From contig NZ_JAICZA010000001.1 of the NCBI RefSeq assembly GCF_025933915.1, forward strand, positions 18,807-82,806: a stretch of DNA of 64,000 nt, given 5' to 3'. The stretch comes from Mycobacterium sp. Lineage in GTDB: Bacteria; Actinomycetota; Actinomycetes; Mycobacteriales; Mycobacteriaceae. The translations under genes and the position numbers were made by a program. Of this stretch, positions 40,704 to 50,464 are shown in pieces. Numbering within the stretch: position 1 is the first letter of the stretch; each line of letters begins with the position of its first letter. The notes below the pieces were generated by a model. The model was not told the DNA's origin and made no database searches. It saw only the letters and a program-made list of their open reading frames with translations.

Positions 40704-43294
40704 ATCGTTCCGGATGGCACCTGCGTGCCGGTGCGGTCGTGTTCGCCTGGCTCGCCGCGCTCGTCGTGGTGGCGGCCGCGCATCGGTTCATTCCGCTGTC
40801 CGGCTGGCTGTTGGTCCATCTGCTGGCCCTGGGCGCCGCCGGCAACGCGATCCTGATCTGGAGCCGCCATTTCGCCGATGCGCTGCTGCGCCGGCCGCCG
40901 GATCCGGCGCGGACGGCGGAAGTGTTGCGTATCACGGCCTTTAACGCCGGTGCCGTCACGGTGGTCGCAGGCATGCTGGGACGGTGGTGGCCGGTGGTGC
41001 TGGCGGGCGGTGTAGTGGTCGCCGTCGCCGCCCTGGCGCACGGCGCGACACTGCTGCAGCAGATGCGCACCGCGCTACCCGCCCGCTTCGGCGTCACCGT
41101 GCGCTACTACGTCGCCGCGACGGTGTGTCTGGCCCTCGGCGCGGGCCTTGGTGTGGCGATGGCGAATTCGGCGCTCCCCGGCCGCATCCACGAGCGATTC
41201 GTCATCGCGCATGCGGCGGTGAATTTGTTCGGCTGGGTGGGGCTCACGGTGCTGGGCACGCTGGTCACGCTGTGGCCGACGATGCTGCGCACCCGGATGG
41301 CCACCGGGGTCGAGGTGGCCGCTCGCCACGGCCTGCCGGCCTTGCTGACCGCACTGGCCGTGACCGCCGGCGGTGCGGTGGTGGGATCACCGCCGATCAC
41401 CGGACTGGGCGCCCTCGGGTATCTCGGTGCCGCCGGGATCGTGCTGCGGCCGCACCTCGACGAGATCCGCCGCAAGCGGCCCAACGACTTTGCCACTCTC
41501 TCGGTATTGGCCGGCGTGGCCTGGCTGATCGGGTCGCTGGCCTTCGCCGCCGTCGCACTGGCGATCGCGCCGAGCTGGCCGGCGGCGGTCGCGGCGGCCG
41601 GCGAACTCACCGCGCCGGTGCTGGCCGGCTTCCTGGTGCAGGTGCTGCTCGGCTCGCTGACCTACCTGGCGCCGGTCGTGATGGGCGGGCGCGCATCGAC
41701 GCTGGCCGCCGGCGCAGAGCTCGAGCGGGGGGCCCCGTGGCGGCTCACCGTCGCCAACGCCGGGCTGCTGCTCTGCGTTCTTCCGGCTCCGAGCCTGGTG
41801 CGGGTCGCGGCATCGATTCTGGTGCTGGTCTCCTACGCGGCCTTCCTGCCGCTGCTGGTTCGGGCGGCGTGGCGGGCCCACCGGGACCGCGACAAGCCCA
41901 CGACCCCGGGCCAGCCGGAGGGCGCGCCCCCGCGCCGGCGCCTCGGCGTCGCCGCCGCCGGACTCGGGGTCGTCGTGCTGGCGACCGCGGCCGGCGTGGC
42001 GGCCGACCCGGCGTCGTCGCTCGGTATCGGCACCGCACCCCGGGTGGCCGTGGCCGCCACCGGTCACACCACCACAGCGTCGCTCCGAATCGAGGGGATG
42101 CGCTTCGTGCCGGACACGGTCGAGGTTCCCGCCGGTGACCGGCTGCAGATCACTCTGGCCAATACCGGCACCGACCAACACGATCTGGTGCTGTCCAACG
42201 GCACTCGCACCGGACGGATCGCACCGGGCGAGTCGACCGTCCTGGATGCCGGGGTGATCGGCTCCAACCTCGACGGCTGGTGCGCCGTGGCCGGACACCG
42301 ACAGATGGGCATGGTCTTTTCGGTCCGGGTGACCGGTGCGCCAATGCCCACAACGCCTTCGGTGCATCCCGGTCACCACGGGCCGGCCCCCGGCGCGACG
42401 ATCCCTCCCGGCGACCTCGCCCGCAGCCTCGGGGCCGACCGCGGGCCGGGCTTCACCCCGCGTGACGCGACGCTGCCCCCGGCAACGGCCGAGCATCGCC
42501 TGACGTTGCCGGTGACCGAGATCCAACGGGAGGTGTCACCCGGGATCACCCAGCGGCTCTGGACATTCGGTGGCACCGCCCCCGGACCCACGTTGCGCGG
42601 CAAGATCGGTGACGTCTTCGAAATCACCCTCGTCAACGACGGCAGCACCGGGCATTCGATCGACTTCCACGCCGGGGCGCTCGCCCCCGACCGACCGATG
42701 CGCACCATCCAACCCGGCCAGCGCCTGGTGTATCGGTTCACCGCCACGCGGGCGGGAATCTGGCTGTATCACTGCTCGACGATGCCGATGTCACTGCACA
42801 TCGCCAACGGCATGTTCGGGGCGGTGATCATCGACCCGCCGGACCTGCCGCGGGTGGATCGCGAATACCTGATCGAGCAATCGGAGATGTACCTCGGCCC
42901 GCCCGGAGGCGAGGCCGACGCCGACAAGGTCGCCAAGGACACGCCCGACCTGGTGGTGTTCAACGGCTACGCCCGCCAATACGACCACGCGCCGCTGACT
43001 GCTCGGGTAGGCGAGCGCGTTCGCATCTGGGTGCTCGCCGCGGGACCGAACCGGGGCACGTCGTTCCACGTCGTCGGGGGGCAGTTCGACACCGTGTGGT
43101 CCGAGGGCGACTACCGGCTGGGCGGTAAGGGAGGCCCGGGCGCGGGCGGTGCCCAGACACTCGGATTGTTCGCGGCTCAAGGCGGATTCGTCGAATTGAC
43201 CTTCGGCGAACCGGGTCGGTACCCGTTCGTGTCACACGCGATGGTCGACGCCGAACGTGGCGCCCACGGCATCATCGAGGTGGCCGGACCGTAG
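40700..43294 (+). CDS. nirK: Membrane-domain + cupredoxin + copper nitrite reductase fusion
   Basis: C-terminal HSIDFHAG, WLYHCSTMPMSLHIANGMFGAVIIDP, TSFHVVGGQFDTVW, FVSHAMVDAERGAHG match NirK/AniA copper and catalytic residues; about 11 TM segments N-terminal. Confidence 0.9.
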   Translation: MNRSGWHLRAGAVVFAWLAALVVVAAAHRFIPLSGWLLVHLLALGAAGNAILIWSRHFADALLRRPPDPARTAEVLRITAFNAGAVTVVAGMLGRWWPVVLAGGVVVAVAALAHGATLLQQMRTALPARFGVTVRYYVAATVCLALGAGLGVAMANSALPGRIHERFVIAHAAVNLFGWVGLTVLGTLVTLWPTMLRTRMATGVEVAARHGLPALLTALAVTAGGAVVGSPPITGLGALGYLGAAGIVLRPHLDEIRRKRPNDFATLSVLAGVAWLIGSLAFAAVALAIAPSWPAAVAAAGELTAPVLAGFLVQVLLGSLTYLAPVVMGGRASTLAAGAELERGAPWRLTVANAGLLLCVLPAPSLVRVAASILVLVSYAAFLPLLVRAAWRAHRDRDKPTTPGQPEGAPPRRRLGVAAAGLGVVVLATAAGVAADPASSLGIGTAPRVAVAATGHTTTASLRIEGMRFVPDTVEVPAGDRLQITLANTGTDQHDLVLSNGTRTGRIAPGESTVLDAGVIGSNLDGWCAVAGHRQMGMVFSVRVTGAPMPTTPSVHPGHHGPAPGATIPPGDLARSLGADRGPGFTPRDATLPPATAEHRLTLPVTEIQREVSPGITQRLWTFGGTAPGPTLRGKIGDVFEITLVNDGSTGHSIDFHAGALAPDRPMRTIQPGQRLVYRFTATRAGIWLYHCSTMPMSLHIANGMFGAVIIDPPDLPRVDREYLIEQSEMYLGPPGGEADADKVAKDTPDLVVFNGYARQYDHAPLTARVGERVRIWVLAAGPNRGTSFHVVGGQFDTVWSEGDYRLGGKGGPGAGGAQTLGLFAAQGGFVELTFGEPGRYPFVSHAMVDAERGAHGIIEVAGP

Positions 43295-43321
43295 TCCCAG
43301 CCCGGACCAACTCCGGCTTGG

Positions 43322-43654
43322 CTAAACGCTTTTGGAAACGGTCAACAAGACGACGCAGTCTTCGACGGCCTGCAGGCCATGGCGGGTCGGCGGAATCACC
43401 AGGTGGTCACCCGGGGCGCCGTCCCAACTGGTCTCGGGCGACGTCAGCCGGACACGCCCGTGCAAGACCTGCAACGTGGCCTCACCGGGGCTGTCATGGT
43501 CGGCGAGCGCCGATCCGGCCGTCAGCGCGACCATGGTTTGCCGGAGTGAGTGTTGATGACCGCCGTACACCGTATGTGCGCTACGGCCGCTGGCGGCCCG
43601 GTGCGCGGCCGCCAACTGCTCGCGCGCCAGAGCTGTGAGCGAGATCTTGTCCAT
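43322..43654 (-). CDS. Small cupin protein
   Basis: QTMVALTAGSALADHDSPGEATLQVLHGRVRLTS...GDHLVIPPTRHGLQAVEDCVVLLT. Confidence 0.85.
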   Translation of the reverse strand: MDKISLTALAREQLAAAHRAASGRSAHTVYGGHQHSLRQTMVALTAGSALADHDSPGEATLQVLHGRVRLTSPETSWDGAPGDHLVIPPTRHGLQAVEDCVVLLTVSKSV

Positions 43655-43716
43655 TGGGCAGGCTCCTTTTCTCGTCACACAGCATAGGCGCACGGTGCGG
43701 GTGCGCACCGATGTGG

Positions 43717-45144
43717 TTAGACGTTGGCGACCAGTGATAGCCCCCGACGGCCATGTATTCGTTTGCGTTGCTTGCTGATCGATACGAGGCGCGCCACCGC
43801 CAGCTCGATTCCACGGGCCAACGCGTCGATGTCGGCCACGGCTTCGTAGTCGGCGAGAACGCCGAAGAACAGGTCGTCGGCATAGCTCAGCATTGCCACC
43901 CCGGTTCGCAATTGCATCGCGATCGGCGGGACGGGGAACACGCTGAGCACTCGTTGGCCCATGAGTCGTAGTGGCTGACGCGGGCCGGGAACGTTGGTGG
44001 CGAGGGTGGTCACGCCGCGCTGCGGTAGCTGGGTCAACAACCGGACCGCCCATGCGGTCAGGGGAAAGGGAATGCGGTTGGCCATCGACACGAATGCGTG
44101 ACCCGCCTGGCGCTGGCCGTGGGACTTCGTGCGGTCCAAGCGGGCGTGGACGGTCCGCAGCCGCTCAATCGGGTGCTCCTCGTCGACCGGTAGGTACGGC
44201 AGCATCACCGACACGCGGTTATCCGTCTTGTTCAACGCGTCGACAGACCGCATCGACACCGGCACCAGCGCGCGAAGCGCATCCGGCAGCGGCGTTTCGC
44301 CCCGCTGAACCAGGGTGTTGCGGTAGCTCTCCGTGATTGCGGCCAGCGCAACGTCATTGATGGTGACGTCGAAGGTTTGGCACACCTGCGCGATGTCGGC
44401 GAGGGGCACCCGCGCGACGCCGTAGCGGCGCAACGTGGTTATCGGCCCGTTCAGAGATGTCGTTGTGGGGCGCAGCAAACCGGCGGCGATTTCCGCGGCA
44501 CCCAGGGCCGTGCGGGCGGCGGCGGACGTGATGGCCGCCGACGTATTCCACAATCCGCCCAGGATGTGCACCGGATTCAAACTCTGTATGCCCCGTGAGA
44601 TCCGTTGCGCTTCAGGTTCTTCGGTGGCACGGATATGGCTGGCGAAGCTCTCGAAGGTGCCGCTGGCATCGGGGTCGCAGAGGCCGGCGAGCATGTGGGT
44701 GGCGGCAATTCCGTCGGCCATGCAGTGGTGGATCTTGGTGAGCATCGCCCACCGGTTGTCACTGAGGCCTTCGATGATCCAGATTTCCCACAGCGGACGA
44801 TCCCGGTCCAGGCGCCGGGAAATCACGTCGGCGGCCAGCTGGAGCAGCTCTCGGTCGCCTCCGGGCTGCGGTAGCGCGATGTGCCGAAGGTGACGACCGA
44901 GATCAAACCCTGGATCGTCCACCCACTCGGGTGCTCCGAGGTCGAACCGGCGCGTTCGCAGGCGTTGCCCGAATCGGGGGCAGTGGCTGATCCGCTGAGC
45001 AAAAGTCGCCATCAGCGCGTCGCGGTCCGGGATCGGTCCCTCGATGACCGCCAGACCGCCGATCGCCAAACTCACGTGCCGGTCGGCGTCTTCCGCCTTC
45101 AGGAAGCCGGCGTCCAAGGTTGTCAGTTGATCCACGATCGTCAC
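43717..45144 (-). CDS. Wax ester synthase/diacylglycerol acyltransferase (Tgs1-like)
   Basis: LTKIHHCMADGIAATHMLAGL (HHxxxDG), NVPGPRQPLRLMGQRV. Confidence 0.93.
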   Translation of the reverse strand: MTIVDQLTTLDAGFLKAEDADRHVSLAIGGLAVIEGPIPDRDALMATFAQRISHCPRFGQRLRTRRFDLGAPEWVDDPGFDLGRHLRHIALPQPGGDRELLQLAADVISRRLDRDRPLWEIWIIEGLSDNRWAMLTKIHHCMADGIAATHMLAGLCDPDASGTFESFASHIRATEEPEAQRISRGIQSLNPVHILGGLWNTSAAITSAAARTALGAAEIAAGLLRPTTTSLNGPITTLRRYGVARVPLADIAQVCQTFDVTINDVALAAITESYRNTLVQRGETPLPDALRALVPVSMRSVDALNKTDNRVSVMLPYLPVDEEHPIERLRTVHARLDRTKSHGQRQAGHAFVSMANRIPFPLTAWAVRLLTQLPQRGVTTLATNVPGPRQPLRLMGQRVLSVFPVPPIAMQLRTGVAMLSYADDLFFGVLADYEAVADIDALARGIELAVARLVSISKQRKRIHGRRGLSLVANV

Positions 45145-45205
45145 CTCCCAACTTTATATGCAACTAGTGGTAACACCATTTTCCGTCGCGCACGGCCCTG
45201 GCGGC

Positions 45206-45223
45206 AGGGCCAAAAGTCCCCGA
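45206..45223. promoter_or_regulatory. DosR-box-like sequence TCGGGGACTTTTGGCCCT (reverse complement)
   Basis: matches the GGGACTTnnGGCCCT style of DosR sites; 62 bp upstream of the tgs-like gene. Confidence 0.65.
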
Positions 45224-45376
45224 GTCGAGCCGGTCGTGCACCCGAATGGGCAGTGGCAACGGCATGCTCCGGCGACGCGCGGGCGACCGATTGACGTTGG
45301 GCGCCGCGCCCTTTGACCGCGCGGAAGCCATGGTGGCCATCCGCCCCCAAGCACCCTCTCGCCAGTTGCCCGTCGC

Positions 45377-45408
45377 CTATTTAGAGGATATTATTCAGTT
45401 ATAATAGC
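45377..45408. promoter_or_regulatory. Shared promoter element CTATTTAGAGGATATTATTCAGTTATAATAGC (site G)
   Basis: near-identical to 31133-31164; also upstream of an Acg-family nitroreductase. Confidence 0.75.
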
Positions 45409-45444
45409 TTTGACGCAAGCGCGACAGGAGGCGGTCGTGTGGAT

Positions 45445-46452
45445 ATGGCGAAAAGGCAACCCGTTGCTGTAAATGGCCGGCATTTCCCGGACGACGAGGT
45501 CGTCGATGCGGTTCTCACGCTGGCGACCCGAGCCCCTTCCATCGACAACACCCAGCCGTGGCGGTGGCGGGTGGATCGCACGAGTCTGCACCTCTACGGC
45601 GATACAGGCATGCGGTTGCCCAACACCGACCCGGGCGGCCGGGACCTGATCTTGAGTTGCGGTGCAGCGCTTCACCATTGCGTCGTCGCTCTGGCGGCGA
45701 TGGGTTGGCGCGCCGACGTGCATCGCCTACCTGATCCGGCCGACCCCAGCCACCTCGCCGCCATCGAGGTGTCCCCATACAGCCCCGACCGCACCGACAT
45801 CCTCTGGGCCGAGGCGATCCCGCAGCGCCGATCCGATCGGCGGACGTACAGCGCTCGCCCGGTGACGGCGAGTGAAATCGCCTCGATGGCTGCCGTGGCC
45901 GCTCGGATGGGAGTGACGCTGCGCGTGGTTGATGCCCGGGAAAGGCTGCATGAGATCGTCAAGCGAGCCGCACAGGCGCATGCGACCAACCGCGACTACC
46001 TTGTCGAGCTCGCCAGGTGGAGCGGTCGATACGGTTCGCGGGCCGGCGTGCCGGCCCGCAACATCCCCAAACACGATTGTGGCGCACCGATACCCGGTCG
46101 CATCTTCGCCGGGCCAGGCCTGGCGCAGCCGCCGGGTACCTCACCCGCCGACGACAATGCCGTCATCCTGGTGCTCGGCAGCGAAGCCGACGACCGTCTG
46201 GCTCAGCTGCGAGTCGGCGAGGCGACCAGCGCACTGCTGCTGACGGCGACGGCGATGGGACTGGCGACCTGCCCGATCACCGAACCCCTGGAAATCCCCG
46301 AAACGCGCGACGCCCTCCGCGACGAGGTGTGGGGCGCGCAAGGGTATCCCCAGATGCTGCTACGGGTGGGCTGGGCCGCGGACAGCGCGGCGCCCTTGCC
46401 GCCCACGCCGCGGCGGGATCTCTCCGACGTCGTGCAACGGTCAAGCCCGTAG
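45445..46452 (+). CDS. Acg-family nitroreductase-like protein (Rv3131-like)
   Basis: LATRAPSIDNTQPWRWRV, SCGAALHHCVVALAAMGW, GLATCPITEPLE; divergent from the tgs-like gene. Confidence 0.88.
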   Translation: MAKRQPVAVNGRHFPDDEVVDAVLTLATRAPSIDNTQPWRWRVDRTSLHLYGDTGMRLPNTDPGGRDLILSCGAALHHCVVALAAMGWRADVHRLPDPADPSHLAAIEVSPYSPDRTDILWAEAIPQRRSDRRTYSARPVTASEIASMAAVAARMGVTLRVVDARERLHEIVKRAAQAHATNRDYLVELARWSGRYGSRAGVPARNIPKHDCGAPIPGRIFAGPGLAQPPGTSPADDNAVILVLGSEADDRLAQLRVGEATSALLLTATAMGLATCPITEPLEIPETRDALRDEVWGAQGYPQMLLRVGWAADSAAPLPPTPRRDLSDVVQRSSP

Positions 46453-46477
46453 CCGACGTTCGGTGTGCGCGGTGACG

Positions 46478-47674
46478 TCAGGAACGGGACACCAACGTCG
46501 GCATCGCAGCCCAGCCCCGCACCGCGGCGGTCTCCGACGGTACCGCGTTGGACCAGTCGACCTCCCAGGACGGGAAGCGCTTGAGGATCTCCTCCAGCGC
46601 GATCCGGCCCTCCAGGCGGGCCAGCGCGTTGCCCATGCAGAAATGCGTGCCCGCGCCAAAGGTCATGTGCGAGCGCTGTTCCCGGTGGATGTCAAAGACG
46701 TCACCGTCCGGTGCGAACCTGCGATGATCGCGGTTGGCCGCGCCGACGAGCATGAGCATCGCCGAACCCTCCGGCACGGTCTGGCCGTAGTACTCCACAT
46801 CGCGGGTGACGTAGCGGGCCATCTGCAGCGCCGGCGGCTCCCAGCGCAGGATCTCCTCGATCGCCTGGGGTATCAGTCCCGGGTTCTCCACCAGATCACG
46901 GCGCTGATCCGGGTAGTCGGCCAGCGTCTTACCGGCCCAGCCGATCAGGCGGGTGGTGGTTTCGGAGCCGGCGGTGGCGATGACGGTCAGGTACAGCAAC
47001 AGCTCGTCGCGGCGCAACTTGCGTACGGTGCCGGTCTCGTCCTCGAACTCCGCGTTGAGGAGGTCGGTCATGATGTCGTCGGACGGGTGTTCGGCGCGCC
47101 AGTCGACGAACTCCGCGAATACCTCACCGGTGGCCAGCGCGTCGACCGTCTTCCCTTGCAGGGTCTCCTCGCCGTGGTCGGTGATCTGCCGCTGCCGGTC
47201 TTCGGGGAGACCGAGCAGCATGCCGATGACGCGCATCGGCATCTGCTCGCCGAGGTCGTTGACGAAGTCGAACCGATCCGACCCGATCAGCGGATCCAGG
47301 CACCGCGCGGTGAACTCGCGGATCTGCGGCTCGAGGGCAAGCACTTTGCGCGGTGTGAACACCCGCGACAGCAGGTTGCGGTGAATGTTGTGGATCGGTG
47401 GATCCTCGAAAATCAGTGTGCCGGGCGGTATTTCCATGCCGGACTTGATGATCTCGAGCAGCGCTCCGCGCCCGGAGATGAACGTCTCGTGGTCGATGAC
47501 ACCCTTGTTGACGTCGTCGTAGCGGCTCAGCGCGTAGAAGTCGTGCTGCTCGTTGTAGTACAGCGGGGCTTCTTCGCGAATCCTGGCGAACACCGGATAG
47601 GGGTTCATGTTGAGGTCGACGCTGTACGGGTCGTAGTACAGATCAGATGCGGCGGGGGCGGTCGGAACGGTCAT
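46478..47674 (-). CDS. Cytochrome P450
   Basis: AGSETTTRLIGW I-helix, EEILRWEPP, FGAGTHFCMGNALARLEGRIALEEIL heme loop. Confidence 0.97.
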   Translation of the reverse strand: MTVPTAPAASDLYYDPYSVDLNMNPYPVFARIREEAPLYYNEQHDFYALSRYDDVNKGVIDHETFISGRGALLEIIKSGMEIPPGTLIFEDPPIHNIHRNLLSRVFTPRKVLALEPQIREFTARCLDPLIGSDRFDFVNDLGEQMPMRVIGMLLGLPEDRQRQITDHGEETLQGKTVDALATGEVFAEFVDWRAEHPSDDIMTDLLNAEFEDETGTVRKLRRDELLLYLTVIATAGSETTTRLIGWAGKTLADYPDQRRDLVENPGLIPQAIEEILRWEPPALQMARYVTRDVEYYGQTVPEGSAMLMLVGAANRDHRRFAPDGDVFDIHREQRSHMTFGAGTHFCMGNALARLEGRIALEEILKRFPSWEVDWSNAVPSETAAVRGWAAMPTLVSRS

Positions 47675-47748
47675 CAGAACTCCATCGGGGCTGCGGGGCT
47701 GTTCAACTGGACGGGAAGCACGAAAGCGTCCTTGGGGGCGCGAGGCAT

Positions 47749-48105
47749 CTAGGTCTCATTGGGCGGGTAGAAGTATTCGCGCCAGGCTTTGATCTTTTCG
47801 CCGTGCACCTGATACGCGCCCATGACCGGCCAGCTCATCTGCTTTCCCTCGATGAGCCAATGATCGCGGCGCTCCATCAGCACCACATCGCCGTCGACGG
47901 CGAGATGCAGGATTTCGAGGTCGACGCACGTCCCGCGGGCGAAGAAGGCCTTCATCATCTCGTGGATCGCGTCGCGACCTGATAGCCGTGGCCAGGAAGG
48001 GCCGATGTCGAATGTGGCGTCCTTGGCGAAGTGGCTCATGACTTCATCGACATCGTTGCGGCTCCATGCGGCGATCTCCGCACGCACGACTTCCTCAGCG
48101 GTCAT
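47749..48105 (-). CDS. SnoaL-like/limonene-1,2-epoxide hydrolase-like protein
   Basis: EEVVRAEIAAWSRNDVDEVMSHFAKDATFDIGP...MGAYQVHGEKIKAWREYF. Confidence 0.85.
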   Translation of the reverse strand: MTAEEVVRAEIAAWSRNDVDEVMSHFAKDATFDIGPSWPRLSGRDAIHEMMKAFFARGTCVDLEILHLAVDGDVVLMERRDHWLIEGKQMSWPVMGAYQVHGEKIKAWREYFYPPNET

Positions 48106-48470
48106 CACTTTCCCGTCGGCCCGTTGCGACAACGCAGTTACACTAGCACACAGAAATGTAACGCCAGCTTGCTTGCTCACCCGGCGCGAGTGATAGGTGA
48201 CGCCACGGCGCGCATCGATCTCGACGGTCGGCCGCGGTGTCGCCCCGGAGACGGATAATGCTCCCTCCCAAGAGCTTTCGACGGCGGGCAATGAATCGAG
48301 TGTCTAACTGGGAGTTTGTCGAGCGAAAGCGCGACAGGAGCTGCTCAACTCGGGTCACTATTTGACATCCGTATGGACGAGCGGCCGGCGCCGTTAGACA
48401 CGAGGTCTGCGCGTTAGGGTGCTCTGGTCGGCCTCAGTCGAACAAGCCGATAGGAGAGTTGGGCACATTC

Positions 48471-49502
48471 ATGACCACAGCGGCAGAAGTCTCGACAACC
48501 GAATCGCGGGTCGGCCACTACTACCAGATGGACGACACCTACCGGGTCGGCCGCGAGAAGGTACGCGAGTTCGCGCGTGCGGTGCAGGACTATCAGCCCG
48601 CGCACTGGGATGTCGCAGCAGCCGCGGAGCTCGGATACTCGGGCCTGGTGGCGCCGCTGACCTTCACATCGGCCCCGGCGATGGCGGCCAATCGGCACCT
48701 GTTCGAATCGGTGGTCATCGGTTATGACATGTACCTGCAGACCGAAGAGGTCTTCGAGCAGCACCGACCGATCGTGGCCGGCGACGAGCTGCAGACTGAT
48801 GTCGAACTGTCGTCGGTGCGCCGGATCGCCGGCAGAGACCTGATCACCGTGACCAACACCTTCACCGACACTGCAGGCGAGCGGGTGCACACCCTGCACA
48901 CCACGGTCGTCGGCATCACCGCCGAGGATGTCGATCCGGCCATCAGGGCGGCCGTGCAAAAGGTGGTGATGCACGACGTGAACCTCCTCGGAACCGACGA
49001 ACCCGATGTGGCATACCAGAAGACCGTGCGCCCCGTGGGCGAGGTCCGGATCGCCCAAGGAGGTACGACCCGCACCCCGGGAACGCAGTCCTTCGATGAC
49101 GTGAACGTCGGCGACGAGCTACCGGTGCGGCACGTCCGACTGTCCCGCGGCGACCTGGTGAACTACGCCGGCGTGGCCGGCGACGCCAACCCGTTGCACT
49201 GGGACGAGAACATCGCCAAGCTGGCGCGACAGCCCGATGTGATCGCCCACGGGATGCTGACCATGGGTTTGGGTGCCGCATACGCCTCAGCATGGACGGG
49301 CGACCCCGGCGCGATCACCCGCTACGCTGTGCGGCTGTCCCAGCCCGTCATCGTGTCTGCTGCCGAGGGCGCAGACATCGAGTTCAGCGGCCGGATCAAG
49401 GCGCTGGACCCGGCGACCCGCACCGGCGTCGTGATTGTCGGCGCGAAGTCCAACGGCCGAAAGATCTTTGGGCTGGCGACGTTGACCGTCCGCTTCTGCT
49501 GA
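48471..49502 (+). CDS. Fused double hot-dog (MaoC-like) hydratase
   Basis: N-terminal HadA-like half; C-terminal YAGVAGDANPLHWDENIAKLARQPDVIAHGMLTMGL. Confidence 0.88.
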   Translation: MTTAAEVSTTESRVGHYYQMDDTYRVGREKVREFARAVQDYQPAHWDVAAAAELGYSGLVAPLTFTSAPAMAANRHLFESVVIGYDMYLQTEEVFEQHRPIVAGDELQTDVELSSVRRIAGRDLITVTNTFTDTAGERVHTLHTTVVGITAEDVDPAIRAAVQKVVMHDVNLLGTDEPDVAYQKTVRPVGEVRIAQGGTTRTPGTQSFDDVNVGDELPVRHVRLSRGDLVNYAGVAGDANPLHWDENIAKLARQPDVIAHGMLTMGLGAAYASAWTGDPGAITRYAVRLSQPVIVSAAEGADIEFSGRIKALDPATRTGVVIVGAKSNGRKIFGLATLTVRFC

Positions 49503-49602
49503 CTCGGTGCCCCTGGTGACGGCGGCAGTCGACGAGCCGAGCGGCTTCGGTCCGCACTGTTGCCGTCGAACTCCTCATCACGAGCTGAACGACCCACTGC
49601 GG

Positions 49603-49901
49603 ATGCCGATTGCCCGTTCGAGTATCAGCGCAAGTGAAGCCCGGCAGCGCCTCTTTCCCGCTGCTCGAACAGGTCACACCGACCATGAGCCCGTGCGCAT
49701 TACCTCGAGGGCCGGAGACGCGGTGCTCATGTCGGCCGCCGACTACGGCTCGTGGCAAGAACGGTCTACCTACTGCGTTCACCTGAAAATGCGCGGCGAC
49801 TCATGGGTGCCGTCGCGCGGGACAAGGCCAGCCGCCCCCGCCCGACCACTTAGACCAACTCGATCGACGAACTTCAGGAGATGGCCGGCCGGCAGGAGTG
49901 A
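49603..49901 (+). pseudogene. yefM: Decayed YefM-like antitoxin
   Basis: EPVRITSRAGDAVLMSAADYGSWQE, then the family sequence continues in other frames ([43 protein letters not shown]). Confidence 0.85.
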
Positions 49902-50154
49902 GGAGTATCAGCTTCGATGCTGACGTCTGGGCGGACTTCCTGTTTTGGTTACCCTCCGACCGCAAGATGGCCCGTCGGATCACCCGACTCATCGGTAAAT
50001 CCAACGCGACCCATTCGGAGGGATCGGAAAACCAGAACCACTCACAGGGGAACTGTCCGGGTATTGGTCCCGGCGGATCGACGACGAACATCGGCTCGTG
50101 TACCGAGCACACGACAGCGAAGTCAAGATCCTGAAAGCCCGGTACCAATACTGA
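49898..50154 (+). pseudogene. yoeB: Frameshifted YoeB-like toxin
   Basis: [33 protein letters not shown], frameshift near 49996, then [51 protein letters not shown]. Confidence 0.92.
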
Positions 50155-50464
50155 TAAGCGCCGCCACCCGCCGGCCGTGGTTGGCCCAGATTCGTTGAGA
50201 ACGAACACCAATCCTGCAGGCGCTCTTCAAAGCCCGGATACCCGACTCGGGCGGATTGTTCACGGAAAGGCCCAGAGTCGCAGGATCGGCAGCCTCTCTG
50301 AAAAGAGAACAATTGTTTTCGGCGAGGCATAATCGTAGTTGTCAGGTCAAATAGCAGCAGCCCGCGACTTCCACGGCCCCCGCCGATGCGAGCGTGGCGC
50401 AATCATGTTGCGGCCGTCCATCGGTAAAGATCCGCAGGTACAACGAGATCCGGGTTGCGCACTG

